Source: Mycolicibacterium rhodesiae (GTDB lineage: Bacteria > Actinomycetota > Actinomycetes > Mycobacteriales > Mycobacteriaceae). Taken from it: a stretch of 64,000 nt of DNA. A model generated the notes under the pieces. That model did no database searches. It was not told the origin of the DNA and worked only from the letters and a program-made list of their open reading frames with translations. The first letter of the stretch is position 1. Each line of letters begins with the position of its first letter. Shown one piece after another: positions 52,273-60,919 of this stretch. The DNA lies in assembly GCF_002086695.1 (NCBI RefSeq), contig NZ_MVIH01000004.1, forward strand, positions 310,001-374,000. Reading direction: 5' to 3'. Both the position numbers and the translations under genes were made by a program.

Positions 52273-53924
52273 CAGCTGGCAGCCCCCGCGTGCTTGGCGT
52301 GCACCTCGTCGGCCGGACGAAGCTCGGTCTGGTCCTTGGCCCACTTGTAGTCGGGCTTACCGGCCGGGGAACGCTTCACCTCGTCGACGATCCACAGGCT
52401 GCGCGGCACCTTGTAGCCGGCGATCTCCTTGCGCACGAAGACATCCAGATCGGCCAGCGACGGGCGGGCTCCCTTGCGGGGAGCGACGACGGCGGCGACA
52501 TGGTTGCCGAAGCGCGGGTCGGGCACACCGACCACCAGGGCGTCGAAAACGTCCGGATGGCCCTTGAGCGCGGCCTCGACCTCTTCGGGATAGATCTTCT
52601 CGCCGCCGCTGTTGATCGACACCGAGCCGCGGCCCAGCATGACCACGGTGCCGTCCGCCTCGACCTCGGCGTAGTCGCCAGGAATCGCATAGCGCACACC
52701 GTTGTAGGTCTTGAAGGTCTCGGCGGTCTTCTTCTCGTCCTTGTAATAGCCGACCGGGATGTTGCCCTTCTTGGCGATAACGCCGCGGACCCCGGACCCG
52801 GGCTTGACCTCGTTGCCGTCCTCGTCGAGCACGACGGTGCGATGGTCGATCGTCACCCGTGGGCCGCCCATGTGGTGCTCGCCCTTGGCGACGATGCTGG
52901 TGCCACCGAAGCCGGTCTCCGACGAACCGATCGAGTCGGTGATCACCCGGTTGGGCAGCAGTTCGAGCAGCTTCTCCTTGAGGCTGGTGGAGAACAGCGC
53001 GGCAGTGCTGGCGAGCAGGAACAACGAGGAGAGGTCGTATTCCTTGCCGCTGTCCAGTGCGGACTGCAGCGCGTCGAGCAACGGCCGCGCCATCGCGTCA
53101 CCGGTGAAGAACAGCAGGTTCACCTTGTGCTCGTGGATGGTGCGCCACACCTCGTCGGCGTCGAATTCCGGTGCCAGCACGGTGGTTTGGCCCGAGAAGA
53201 TGGACATCCAGGTCGCCGACTGGGTGGCGCCGTGGATCATCGGTGGGATCGCGTAGCGGACCATCGGCGGGTTCTCCGCGGCGGCCCGGGACAGGTCGTA
53301 CTCGTCCTTGACGAACTCACCGGTGGCAAAGTCGGTGCCGCCGAACAGAACCCGGTAGATGTCCTCGTGACGCCACATCACGCCCTTGGGGAAGCCGGTG
53401 GTGCCGCCGGTGTACAGCAGGTAGATGTCGTCCTCGCTGCGCTCGCCGAAGTCCCGCTCGGGCGAGCTCTCGGACAGTGCCGAGTAGAACTCGACGCCGC
53501 CGTAACGCTGGTAGTCGTTGTCGCTGCCGTCCTCGATCACGAGGATCGTCTTGACGTCCGGCGTATCCGGCAGCACGTTGGCGACCCGGTCGGCGTACTG
53601 GCGTTCGTGCACCAACGCGACCATGTCGGAGTTCTCGAACAGGTACCGCAGTTCACCCTCGACATAGCGGAAGTTGACGTTGACCAGGATCGCGCCCGCC
53701 TTGATGGTGCCCAGCATCGCGATGACGATTTCGATGCGGTTGCGGCAGTACAACCCGACCTTGTCGTCCTTCTTGACGCCATGGTCGAGGAGGTAGTGCG
53801 CGAACCGGTTCGCCTTCTCCTCCAACTCGGCGAAGGTGATTTTGTCGTCACCACAAATGAAGGCGACGCGGTCTGGCACGGCGTCGATGGCGTGCTCGGC
53901 TAGATCAGCTATGTTCAGGGCCAC
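52272..53924 (-). CDS. fadD19: Steroid-26-oate CoA ligase FadD19
   Basis: The 550-residue ANL ligase has YTGGTTGFPKGVMW (about 172-185), DSIGSSETGFGG, GDYAEVEADGTVVMLGRG and a C-terminal catalytic-lysine segment (SPAGKPDYKWA). FadD19 activates the C26 carboxylate of cholesterol and is essential for C24-branched phytosterol side chains in rhodococci. GTG 53924 is preceded by TAATTT 6 bases away (complement of 53931-53936), so the message is probably leaderless; the -10 overlaps the KstR box. Three-gene unit: fadD19, flavoprotein, ilvX. Confidence 0.93.
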   Translation of the reverse strand: MALNIADLAEHAIDAVPDRVAFICGDDKITFAELEEKANRFAHYLLDHGVKKDDKVGLYCRNRIEIVIAMLGTIKAGAILVNVNFRYVEGELRYLFENSDMVALVHERQYADRVANVLPDTPDVKTILVIEDGSDNDYQRYGGVEFYSALSESSPERDFGERSEDDIYLLYTGGTTGFPKGVMWRHEDIYRVLFGGTDFATGEFVKDEYDLSRAAAENPPMVRYAIPPMIHGATQSATWMSIFSGQTTVLAPEFDADEVWRTIHEHKVNLLFFTGDAMARPLLDALQSALDSGKEYDLSSLFLLASTAALFSTSLKEKLLELLPNRVITDSIGSSETGFGGTSIVAKGEHHMGGPRVTIDHRTVVLDEDGNEVKPGSGVRGVIAKKGNIPVGYYKDEKKTAETFKTYNGVRYAIPGDYAEVEADGTVVMLGRGSVSINSGGEKIYPEEVEAALKGHPDVFDALVVGVPDPRFGNHVAAVVAPRKGARPSLADLDVFVRKEIAGYKVPRSLWIVDEVKRSPAGKPDYKWAKDQTELRPADEVHAKHAGAAS

Positions 53925-53934
53925 GGACCCAAAT

Positions 53935-53948
53935 TAGAACGTGTTACA
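53935..53948. promoter_or_regulatory. KstR box between fadD19 and echA19
   Basis: TAGAACGTGTTACA matches TnnAACnnGTTnnA and is identical to the box at 45661. It overlaps the -10 of the leftward fadD19 promoter. A rightward -10, TACATT (53945-53950), overlaps its other end, so one operator covers both promoters. Confidence 0.9.
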
Positions 53949-53992
53949 TTTCCTGACAAGTCTGTGGCAGTGACGCTGGAAGGCAGGTACCC

Positions 53993-54793
53993 GTGAGCGA
54001 GTCCGAAAAAAGCCCCGATGCCCTCATTGAGCAGCGCGGACACACTCTCATCGTCACGCTGAACCGGCCGGAGGCTCGCAACGCGCTTTCCACCGAGATG
54101 CTCTCGATCATGGTGGAGGCCTGGGACCGTGTCGACAACGATCCGGAGATCCGCACCTGCATCCTGACGGGAGCCGGCGGCTACTTCTGCGCGGGCATGG
54201 ACCTCAAGGGTGCGACCAAGGCGCCTCCCGGCGATTCGTTCAAGAGCGGCGCCTTCGATCCGACGAAGATCGAAGGTCTGCTGAAGGGCCGCAGGCTGAC
54301 CAAGCCGCTGATCGCGGCCGTCGAAGGCCCGGCCATCGCCGGCGGCACGGAGATCCTGCAGGGTACCGACATCCGAGTGGCCGGCGAGAGCGCCAAGTTC
54401 GGCATCTCCGAGGCAAAGTGGAGCCTGTATCCGATGGGCGGCTCGGCTGTGCGCCTGCCGCGGCAGATCCCGTACACCATCGCGTGCGATCTGCTGCTGA
54501 CCGGCCGGCACATTAGCGCTGCGGAGGCCCTGTCCTACGGCCTGATCGGGTACGTGGTGCCGGACGGCACGGCGCTGGACAAGGCGCTTGAGATCGCCGA
54601 GGTCATCAACAACAACGGGCCGCTCGCCGTGCAGGCGATCCTCAAGACCATTCGCGAGGCCGAGGGCATGCACGAACTCGACGCATTCAAGCCCGACACC
54701 GCCAACGGCATCCCAGTGTTCCTGTCCGAGGACGCCAAGGAAGGTCCGCTGGCGTTCAAGGAGAAGCGGGCGCCTCAGTTCAAGATGCGCTAG
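53993..54793 (+). CDS. echA19: Enoyl-CoA hydratase EchA19
   Basis: The 266-residue crotonase-fold enzyme has oxyanion-hole segments [14 protein letters not shown] (about 60-73) and [10 protein letters not shown], with E in [12 protein letters not shown] at a catalytic-type position. EchA19 hydrates unsaturated C26 steroid enoyl-CoA. It starts at GTG 53993 with GGAAGG upstream. It is divergent from fadD19 and its 3' end overlaps the convergent cutinase-like gene by 14 bases. Confidence 0.9.
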   Translation: MSESEKSPDALIEQRGHTLIVTLNRPEARNALSTEMLSIMVEAWDRVDNDPEIRTCILTGAGGYFCAGMDLKGATKAPPGDSFKSGAFDPTKIEGLLKGRRLTKPLIAAVEGPAIAGGTEILQGTDIRVAGESAKFGISEAKWSLYPMGGSAVRLPRQIPYTIACDLLLTGRHISAAEALSYGLIGYVVPDGTALDKALEIAEVINNNGPLAVQAILKTIREAEGMHELDAFKPDTANGIPVFLSEDAKEGPLAFKEKRAPQFKMR

Positions 54794-55535
54794 TCGTCTT
54801 GGGGGCCGTCGCCATTCCCGCGACGATCTTGTCCGCCGCGAAAGCGGCTGCCTGCGCGGTCATTCCGTCGAAGGCGTACGCCTGGTGGGCGCCGTTGTTG
54901 CCGCCGGTAGGCGAGCAGATCGGGTCTTCGGGAATACATTGGTCGATGGTTTTGGCCGCGTAGAGACTGCCCACCGTGATGGGCGGCACGCTCCGGTCGA
55001 TCGTGTTCAAGAACCCGTTGGACGGCTTACCGAACAGCGCGACGGCGGAGACGTGCTTGGCGATCTCCGGCGCCATGGGCCCGGTGATGCCGTCGGGCGG
55101 GATGTAGCCATCGGGGATCTTGTCGGCCGTGACGTAGCCGGCCACCGCCGCGCCCTGCGAGTATCCACCCAACACCATCTTGGTGTCGGGGCACCGTGTC
55201 GCCATATCGCGGACCCGATTGCTGGCATCGATCACACCATCGGCCGCGGTCGAAAACTGCAGTGAAGCAGGGTAATTCACCGCATACACATCGACGGACT
55301 TGCCTGCCAGCTGCGGCTGGGCCCGCAACTCGTCGACGAACGCCTGACCGATGCCCCCGACACCCGGCGGTTCGAAGGTGCCGCGCGCGAAGACCACCTC
55401 GACGTCAGGACACCCCTCCTCTGCCGAGGCGACCGGGCTGCCGGTCGGTGCCGTCACCAGCGTCGCGGTAGCCAGCATCGCGGCGACAAAGAGTCGCCGC
55501 AGGTAATGGGCCTGGTCAGATTCGGTAACACTCAT
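54780..55535 (-). CDS. Secreted cutinase/CFP21-like serine esterase
   Basis: The 251-residue protein has a signal peptide (about 1-38), [16 protein letters not shown], the nucleophile elbow GYSQG (serine near 125), and the late catalytic Asp and His in [11 protein letters not shown] and GAHQAY. Cysteines near 42, 114, 197 and 204 could form two disulfides. It should hydrolyse lipid or sterol esters outside the cell, which could feed the sterol pathway. The slot between echA19 and cyp142 is held by another gene in H37Rv. Stop codons overlap with echA19. Confidence 0.88.
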   Translation of the reverse strand: MSVTESDQAHYLRRLFVAAMLATATLVTAPTGSPVASAEEGCPDVEVVFARGTFEPPGVGGIGQAFVDELRAQPQLAGKSVDVYAVNYPASLQFSTAADGVIDASNRVRDMATRCPDTKMVLGGYSQGAAVAGYVTADKIPDGYIPPDGITGPMAPEIAKHVSAVALFGKPSNGFLNTIDRSVPPITVGSLYAAKTIDQCIPEDPICSPTGGNNGAHQAYAFDGMTAQAAAFAADKIVAGMATAPKTTSAS

Positions 55536-55651
55536 GTCGCCCCACAGCTAGTAACGATGTCGCCCCGGTCCGGCAAGCAACACCGCTTACCCCGAGATGG
55601 GGTCGTGGTTCCCACAATCGGGAGTGATCAAACAATCACCCCGAGCGTCAC

Positions 55652-55668
55652 CCCAGCGTCACGCTGGG
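55652..55668 (-). terminator. Hairpin after cyp142
   Basis: CCCAGCG (55652-55658) and CGCTGGG (55662-55668) form a perfect 7-base stem with a 3-base loop, 37 bases beyond the cyp142 stop and upstream of the cutinase gene. A short GC-rich terminator is likely, or part of the cutinase promoter region. Confidence 0.45.
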
Positions 55669-55704
55669 CGTCGGCCGTGACTGTGGTGCGACGGTCGCGC
55701 GAGT

Positions 55705-56916
55705 CTAGGCGAGCACCGGGCGCGACGGAGTGAACACCACCGGCATCTCCTCGAGGCCACTGACGAAGTTGGCCGGCCGCAGCGGCAGCGCGGACTCGTC
55801 GGCCAGGCGCAGGTCCGGCAGACGTTCGAGAACCTTGCGCACCATCGTGCTCAACTCCAGCCGGGCCAGCTGGTTGCCGAGGCAGAAGTGGGTTCCGAAG
55901 CCGAAGGCCAAGTGACTGTTCGGATTCCGGTCGATACGGAAATTCTCCGGATCGCCGAACACCGACTCGTCGAAGTTGGCGGCCTCGAACATCAAGAGCA
56001 TCTTCTCGCCCTGGCGCAACTGGGTGCCGTGGAAGTCCACATCGCGCATGGCGGTGCGGGCCATGTTCTTCACCGGCGAGGTCCAGCGCAGCATCTCCTC
56101 GATGGCGCCGGGAATCAGGCTCGGATCCGCGACCAGGCGCTGCCACTGATCCCGGTGGCGCACAAGCTGTTCGGTGCCGCCCGACAACGTGTGCCTGGTG
56201 GTCTCGTCGCCGCCGATGAGAATCAGCAGGGTCTCGAAGATGATCTCGTCGTCGGCCATACGCTGACCTTCGACCTCGGAGTTGACCAGGATCGAGAACA
56301 GATCGTCGGTCGGCTCCGCCCGGCGCTTGGCGATGGTCTCGGTGGCGTACGCGGAATAGCCGGCGAACGCGTCCATCACCGCCTGCAGTGTTTCGGCGTC
56401 GGCCGCCGAGTTCAAGCCGCACACCAGGTCATCGGACCACTTCAGCAGCGTCGAGCGCTCCTCGGGCAGCACACCGAGCATGTCGCCGATCACGGCCATC
56501 GGCAGCGGCGCGGCGATGTCGCGGACGAAGTCGCACTCCCCCCGCTCGCACACCGCATCGATCAATGTGTCGCACAGCGTGTCGATCCCGGCGACCTTGT
56601 CCATCACCCGCTTACGGGTGAAGCCTGCATTGACGAGCTTGCGCCGCAACAGATGTCCGGGATCGTCCATGTCGATCATGTAGGGCATGCCCGGGTTGTC
56701 GGGCCGGATCCCGCCGGTGTTGGAGAAGGTCTCGGGATCGCGCTCGGCGTCGATCACGGCCTGGTAGGTCGTCGCGGCGGCGAGACCGTTGCGGTCGCGA
56801 AACACCGGCTCGTTGGCCCGCATCCACCGATACGCGTCGCGTGCCGCACCGTCGGCGTAGAAATTGCCGTCAGTCAGATCAACATTCGGCTTCGCCGGCG
56901 CCAAAGTGCCTGTCAT
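55705..56916 (-). CDS. cyp142: Steroid C26-monooxygenase CYP142
   Basis: The 403-residue P450 has the I-helix GGDETTRHTL (about 230-239), ExxR in EEMLRWTSP and the heme loop FGFGTHFCLGNQLA with C345. CYP142 oxidises C26 or C27 of cholesterol or cholest-4-en-3-one to the acid, the step preceding CoA activation by FadD19. GGAGGGAA precedes ATG 56916. It is divergent from the acetoacetate-decarboxylase-like gene. Confidence 0.93.
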   Translation of the reverse strand: MTGTLAPAKPNVDLTDGNFYADGAARDAYRWMRANEPVFRDRNGLAAATTYQAVIDAERDPETFSNTGGIRPDNPGMPYMIDMDDPGHLLRRKLVNAGFTRKRVMDKVAGIDTLCDTLIDAVCERGECDFVRDIAAPLPMAVIGDMLGVLPEERSTLLKWSDDLVCGLNSAADAETLQAVMDAFAGYSAYATETIAKRRAEPTDDLFSILVNSEVEGQRMADDEIIFETLLILIGGDETTRHTLSGGTEQLVRHRDQWQRLVADPSLIPGAIEEMLRWTSPVKNMARTAMRDVDFHGTQLRQGEKMLLMFEAANFDESVFGDPENFRIDRNPNSHLAFGFGTHFCLGNQLARLELSTMVRKVLERLPDLRLADESALPLRPANFVSGLEEMPVVFTPSRPVLA

Positions 56917-56975
56917 TCCGTTCCCTCCACTACTTTTCGTTCACGTTGGATGTCAAAGCGGTTTACAGTGGCCGC

Positions 56976-57695
56976 ATGTCTGATTCGCAGCACACGATCG
57001 CCGGCACGGTGCTCACCATGCCGGTGCGGGTTCGCAAGGCCGACGTTCACACGGCTATGTTCTCGGTTCCGGCCGATGCCGCGCAGCGACTTGTCGATTA
57101 CAGCGGACTGAAGGTCTGCGAATTCCGCCCCGGCCGCGCGGTGGTCAACCTGATGCTGGCCCGCTACATCGACGGCGACCTGGGCAAGTACAACGAGTTC
57201 GGAACTTGCGTCATGGTCAATCCGCCGGGCTCGAATGCCCGCGGGCTCAAGGCACTCGGCGACGCCGCGGCGTTCATCCATCACCTGCCGGTCGACCAGT
57301 CCTTCACGCTGGAGGCCGGCCGCACCATCTGGGGCTTCCCCAAAATCATGGCCGACTTCAATGTGCGCGAAGCCAACCCGTTCACCTTCGATGTCAGTGA
57401 GAACGGATCGCTGATCGCCGGAATCGAGTTCCACCGCGGTTTGCCGATCCCGTCGCTGCGCCCGCGCACCCAGGTCCTCAAGACCTACACGTTCGCCGAC
57501 GGCACCACTCGCGAGGTGCCCTGGGAGATGAAGAATTCGGGTGTCCGCTTCCGGCCGGGCGGCGCCACGCTGCGACTCGGCGACCACCCGTACGCCAAAG
57601 AGCTGGCCACACTGGGGCTGCCGAAGCGCGCGATGGTCTCGGGCTCGGTCGCCCACGTCGACATGACGTTCGGCGACGCCCACGTGCTGAGCTGA
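56976..57695 (+). CDS. Acetoacetate decarboxylase-fold protein (Rv3519-like)
   Basis: The 239-residue protein matches the ADC superfamily: VCEFRPGRAVVNLMLARYIDGD, YNEFGTCVMVNPPG and the active-site region GRTIWGFPKIMADFNV. In true ADC a lysine forms a Schiff base; the lysine of GFPKIMA is a candidate here. TACAGT followed by 6 bases and ATG 56976 indicates a leaderless message. It is conserved between cyp142 and the LLM gene in mycobacteria; its substrate in sterol breakdown is not known. Confidence 0.82.
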   Translation: MSDSQHTIAGTVLTMPVRVRKADVHTAMFSVPADAAQRLVDYSGLKVCEFRPGRAVVNLMLARYIDGDLGKYNEFGTCVMVNPPGSNARGLKALGDAAAFIHHLPVDQSFTLEAGRTIWGFPKIMADFNVREANPFTFDVSENGSLIAGIEFHRGLPIPSLRPRTQVLKTYTFADGTTREVPWEMKNSGVRFRPGGATLRLGDHPYAKELATLGLPKRAMVSGSVAHVDMTFGDAHVLS

Positions 57696-57729
57696 GCCGA
57701 GCGTCATCCGGTCAATGTAGAGCCCCGAC

Positions 57730-57753
57730 TAGACACCTCGCAAGAAGTGTCTA
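57730..57753. terminator. Bidirectional hairpin between convergent genes
   Basis: TAGACAC (57730-57736) and GTGTCTA (57747-57753) are exact reverse complements around a 10-base loop. The element sits between the stop of the ADC-like gene (57695) and the stop of the leftward LLM gene (57751), which it overlaps. Confidence 0.55.
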
Positions 57754-58782
57754 CAACAGCGCTGCGGCCTCGCGGATCTGCTCGGGCGTGCGCGCGCCGA
57801 TGACCATCATCGTCACCCCGGCGGCCTCCCAGGCGACGATCTGTTTGCGCACGTAGTCGATGTCGCCGACGATCGCCGAGTCGTCGACGAGTTCGTCCGG
57901 AACGGCCTTGGCCGCGTCGTCTTTGCGGTCGCTGCGGAACAGTCGGGTGACCTCGTCGACGACCTCGGAGTAACCCATCCGCCGATAGACGTCGGCGTGG
58001 AAGTTGGTGTCCTCAGCGCCCATTCCGCCCATGTAGAGCGCCAGGTGGGGCTTGATCAGGTCCATGATCGACGCCCGGTCGTCGGTGACGACGACCTGCG
58101 CGGTCGCGCAGATCTCGAAATCCTCCCGGCTGCGGCGTGCGCCGGGACGGGCGAAGCCTTCGTCGAGCCACTCGTTGTACATCGGCGCCAGCCGCGGCGA
58201 GTAGAAGATCGGCAGCCACCCGTCGCAGATCTCGGCAGCCAGCGCGACGTTCTTCGGACCCTCGGCGCCAAGCATGATCGGGATGTCGGCCCGCAGCGGG
58301 TGCACGATCGGCTTCAGCGGCTTGCCCAACCCGGTGGTGCCCTCACCGGACAGCGGCAGCGGGTAGTGCGGGCCGGCGCTGGTGACCGGCGCTTCACGCG
58401 CCCAGACCTGCCGGATGATGTCGATGTACTCGCGGGTGCGCGCCAACGGCTTCGGGAACTTCTGCCCGTACCAGCCCTCGACCACCTGGGGTCCGGAGAC
58501 ACCCAGCCCCAGGATGTGCCGGCCCCCCGAGAGGTGGTCCAGCGTCAGCGACGCCATCGCGCACGCGGTCGGGGTGCGAGCCGACAGTTGCACCACCGAG
58601 GTGCCCAACCGCATCCGGGTGGTCTCACGCCCCCACCACGCCAACGGGGTGAATGCATCCGAGCCCCACGCTTCGGCGGTGAACACGGTGTCGAACCCGG
58701 CCTCCTCGGCCACGGCCACCAGCTCCGCATGGTTTGTCGGGGGTTGTGCGCTCCAGTATCCGAGTTGCAGACCCAGCTTCAT
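57751..58782 (-). CDS. F420-type LLM oxidoreductase (Rv3520c-like)
   Basis: The 343-residue luciferase-fold protein starts MKLGLQLGYWSAQPPTN and contains GVSGPQVVEGWYGQKF and the conserved LDHLSGGRHILGLG, the pattern of F420-dependent mycobacterial LLM oxidoreductases. A probable hydride transfer on a steroid or side-chain ketone is inferred from the regulon. AAAGGCGG precedes ATG 58782. It is divergent from the OB-fold gene with a KstR box between. Confidence 0.87.
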   Translation of the reverse strand: MKLGLQLGYWSAQPPTNHAELVAVAEEAGFDTVFTAEAWGSDAFTPLAWWGRETTRMRLGTSVVQLSARTPTACAMASLTLDHLSGGRHILGLGVSGPQVVEGWYGQKFPKPLARTREYIDIIRQVWAREAPVTSAGPHYPLPLSGEGTTGLGKPLKPIVHPLRADIPIMLGAEGPKNVALAAEICDGWLPIFYSPRLAPMYNEWLDEGFARPGARRSREDFEICATAQVVVTDDRASIMDLIKPHLALYMGGMGAEDTNFHADVYRRMGYSEVVDEVTRLFRSDRKDDAAKAVPDELVDDSAIVGDIDYVRKQIVAWEAAGVTMMVIGARTPEQIREAAALL

Positions 58783-58826
58783 CGGTGCCGCCTTTCTGGC
58801 CGGGACACGGTCCTTGCCACGATTCT

Positions 58827-58840
58827 TAGAACCTGTTCTA
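58827..58840. promoter_or_regulatory. KstR box between the LLM gene and the DUF35 gene
   Basis: TAGAACCTGTTCTA is a near-perfect palindrome fitting TnnAACnnGTTnnA. It lies 45 bases before ATG 58782 (leftward) and 10 bases before GTG 58850 (rightward), suited to control both. Confidence 0.9.
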
Positions 58841-58849
58841 CTCGATAAT

Positions 58850-59842
58850 GTGACCACCAGCCAAAGCAGCCCGGTGCAGATCGACGCGCATCAGAAGCCC
58901 CTTTCGGCACCGCTGAAGCTGTCATTCGACTACACCCGTTCAGTCGGACCACTCCTCGGCCAGTTCTTCACCGCATTGCGTGAGCGACGCATCCTCGGTG
59001 TCCGCGGCTCGGACGGGCGAGTGCTCGTACCACCCGCTGAGTATGACCCGGTGACTTACGCGCCGTTGACGGAGGTGGTGCCGGTCGCCGGTGTGGGGAC
59101 CGTCGAGTCGTGGACCTGGCAGTCCCACCCGCTGGAGGGCCAGCCCCTGGACAAGCCGTTCGCCTGGGCGTTGATCAAGCTCGACGGCGCGGACACCACC
59201 CTGCTGCACGCGGTGGCCGCGGAATCGCCCGACGCGATCAGCACGGGTGCGCGGGTCCACGCGCACTGGATCGACGAGCCCGTCGGCGCGATCACCGATA
59301 TCGCGTATTTCGCGCTCGGGGACACCGAAGAACCCGCGCAACCATCCTCTGATGACCGCGAGCCGGTGACCATCCTGGTGTCGCCCAGCAGCATCGAAAT
59401 CCAGCACACCGCATCGCTTCCCGAGAGCGCTTTCCTGCGCGGGTTGGAAGACGGCAAGCTGCTGGGTGCTCGCACCGGCACCGACGGCAAGGTCTATTTC
59501 CCGCCGAAGGAAGCCGACCCGGCCACCGGCCTCGAGTTGGACAACTTCATCGAGCTGCCGGACAAGGGCACGGTGACGACGTTCGCCATCATCAACATCC
59601 CGTTCGCCGGGCAGCGCATCAAGCCGCCGTACGTCGCGGCCTATGTGTTGCTTGACGGCGCCGACATCCCGTTCCTGCACCTGATTCAGGAGATCGAGGT
59701 CGCTGACGTGCGGATGGGCATGCGGGTTCAGGCGGTGTGGAAGCCCCGCGAGGAGTGGGGTCTTGGCATCGACAACATCGAGTACTTCAAACCGACCGGC
59801 GAACCCGACGCCGACTACGACACCTACAAGCACCACCTCTAA
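58850..59842 (+). CDS. DUF35 OB-fold protein, tandem domains (Rv3521-like)
   Basis: The 330-residue protein contains two OB-fold/DUF35 units: the first around residues 20-165 with LGQFFTALRERRILGVRG and VESWTWQS, the second around 180-320 with ESAFLRGLEDGKLLGAR and VTTFAIINIPFAG. DUF35 proteins pair with thiolase-like lyases, here probably Ltp4 and Ltp3 immediately downstream, as the DUF35 domain of ChsH2 pairs with Ltp2. The zinc-ribbon cysteines usual for DUF35 are absent. GTG 58850 is assumed; a GATAAT at 58844-58849 would make GTG 58874 the start instead. Confidence 0.82.
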   Translation: MTTSQSSPVQIDAHQKPLSAPLKLSFDYTRSVGPLLGQFFTALRERRILGVRGSDGRVLVPPAEYDPVTYAPLTEVVPVAGVGTVESWTWQSHPLEGQPLDKPFAWALIKLDGADTTLLHAVAAESPDAISTGARVHAHWIDEPVGAITDIAYFALGDTEEPAQPSSDDREPVTILVSPSSIEIQHTASLPESAFLRGLEDGKLLGARTGTDGKVYFPPKEADPATGLELDNFIELPDKGTVTTFAIINIPFAGQRIKPPYVAAYVLLDGADIPFLHLIQEIEVADVRMGMRVQAVWKPREEWGLGIDNIEYFKPTGEPDADYDTYKHHL

Positions 59843-59855
59843 AGGGACTCGCCAC

Positions 59856-60917
59856 ATGACTTTTCGCGATGTAGCGGTCGTCGGCTTCGCGCATGCTCCG
59901 CATGTCCGGCGCACCAACGGCACCACCAACGGCGTCGAGATGCTGATGCCGTGCTTCAAATCGCTCTACGACGAGCTCGGCCTGAAGCAGACCGACATCG
60001 GGTTCTGGTGCTCCGGTTCGTCGGATTATCTTGCCGGTCGCGCGTTTTCGTTCATCTCGGCGATCGACTCGATCGGCGCCGTTCCGCCGATCAACGAATC
60101 CCACGTCGAGATGGATGCGGCCTGGGCGCTGTACGAGGCGTACATCAAGATCCTGACCGGCGAGGTAGAGACCGCGCTGGTGTACGGCTTCGGCAAATCG
60201 TCGGCCGGCACGCTGCGCCGGGTGCTCGCACTGCAGACAGATCCGTACACCGTCGCGCCGCTCTGGCCCGATTCGGTGTCGATGGCAGGCCTGCAGGCAC
60301 GGTTCGGCCTGGACTCCGGCAAGTGGACCGAAGAGCAGATGGCTCAGGTGGCGCTGGACGCGTTCGCCGCAGGCGGCCGCACCGACAAGGTGGCACCGAC
60401 CGGATCCATCAGCGAGCTGCTGGATCAGCCATACTTCGCAGATCCGTTGCGGCGCCACGACATCGCTCCGATCACCGACGGCGCGTCGGCCATCGTGCTG
60501 GCGGCCGGCGACCGAGCGCGTGAGTTGCGGGAGAACCCGGCGTGGATCACCGGTTTCGAGCACCGCATCGAAACGCCGGTTCTCGGTGCACGCGATCTGA
60601 CCACGTCACCGTCGACCGCGGCATCGGCCAAGGCGGCCACCGGCGGAGACACCAGTTCCATCGAGATCGCGGAGCTGTATGCGCCGTTCAGCCACCAGCA
60701 GCTCATCCTGACCGAGGCGATCGGCCTACCGGAGTCGACGAAGATCAACCCGTCGGGCGGCGCCCTGGCCGCCAACCCGATGTTCTCGGCCGGCCTCGAG
60801 CGGATCGGGTTCGCCGCCCAGCACATCTTTGACGGATCGGCTGGTCGCGTCCTGGCTCACGCCACCAGCGGCCCTGCGCTGCAACAGAATCTGGTCGCCG
60901 TGCTGGAGGGGAAGTAG
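59856..60917 (+). CDS. ltp4: Thiolase-like steroid side-chain aldolase Ltp4
   Basis: The 353-residue thiolase-superfamily protein begins MTFRDVAVVGFAHAPHVR and has CSGSSDYLAGRAFSF and the C-terminal INPSGGALAANPMFSAGL loop. Ltp proteins act as retro-aldol lyases on C24-branched side-chain CoA, releasing an acid or ketone; Ltp3 and Ltp4 are required for phytosterols in rhodococci. AAAGGGA precedes ATG 59856. It is followed after 2 bases by ltp3. Confidence 0.9.
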   Translation: MTFRDVAVVGFAHAPHVRRTNGTTNGVEMLMPCFKSLYDELGLKQTDIGFWCSGSSDYLAGRAFSFISAIDSIGAVPPINESHVEMDAAWALYEAYIKILTGEVETALVYGFGKSSAGTLRRVLALQTDPYTVAPLWPDSVSMAGLQARFGLDSGKWTEEQMAQVALDAFAAGGRTDKVAPTGSISELLDQPYFADPLRRHDIAPITDGASAIVLAAGDRARELRENPAWITGFEHRIETPVLGARDLTTSPSTAASAKAATGGDTSSIEIAELYAPFSHQQLILTEAIGLPESTKINPSGGALAANPMFSAGLERIGFAAQHIFDGSAGRVLAHATSGPALQQNLVAVLEGK

Positions 60918-60919
60918 TC

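Noticed and set aside
56917..56975. KstR-like site between cyp142 and the ADC-like gene
   Set aside because: The best alignments (AAGCGGTT, AACGTGAAC) miss two or more fixed positions of TnnAACnnGTTnnA.
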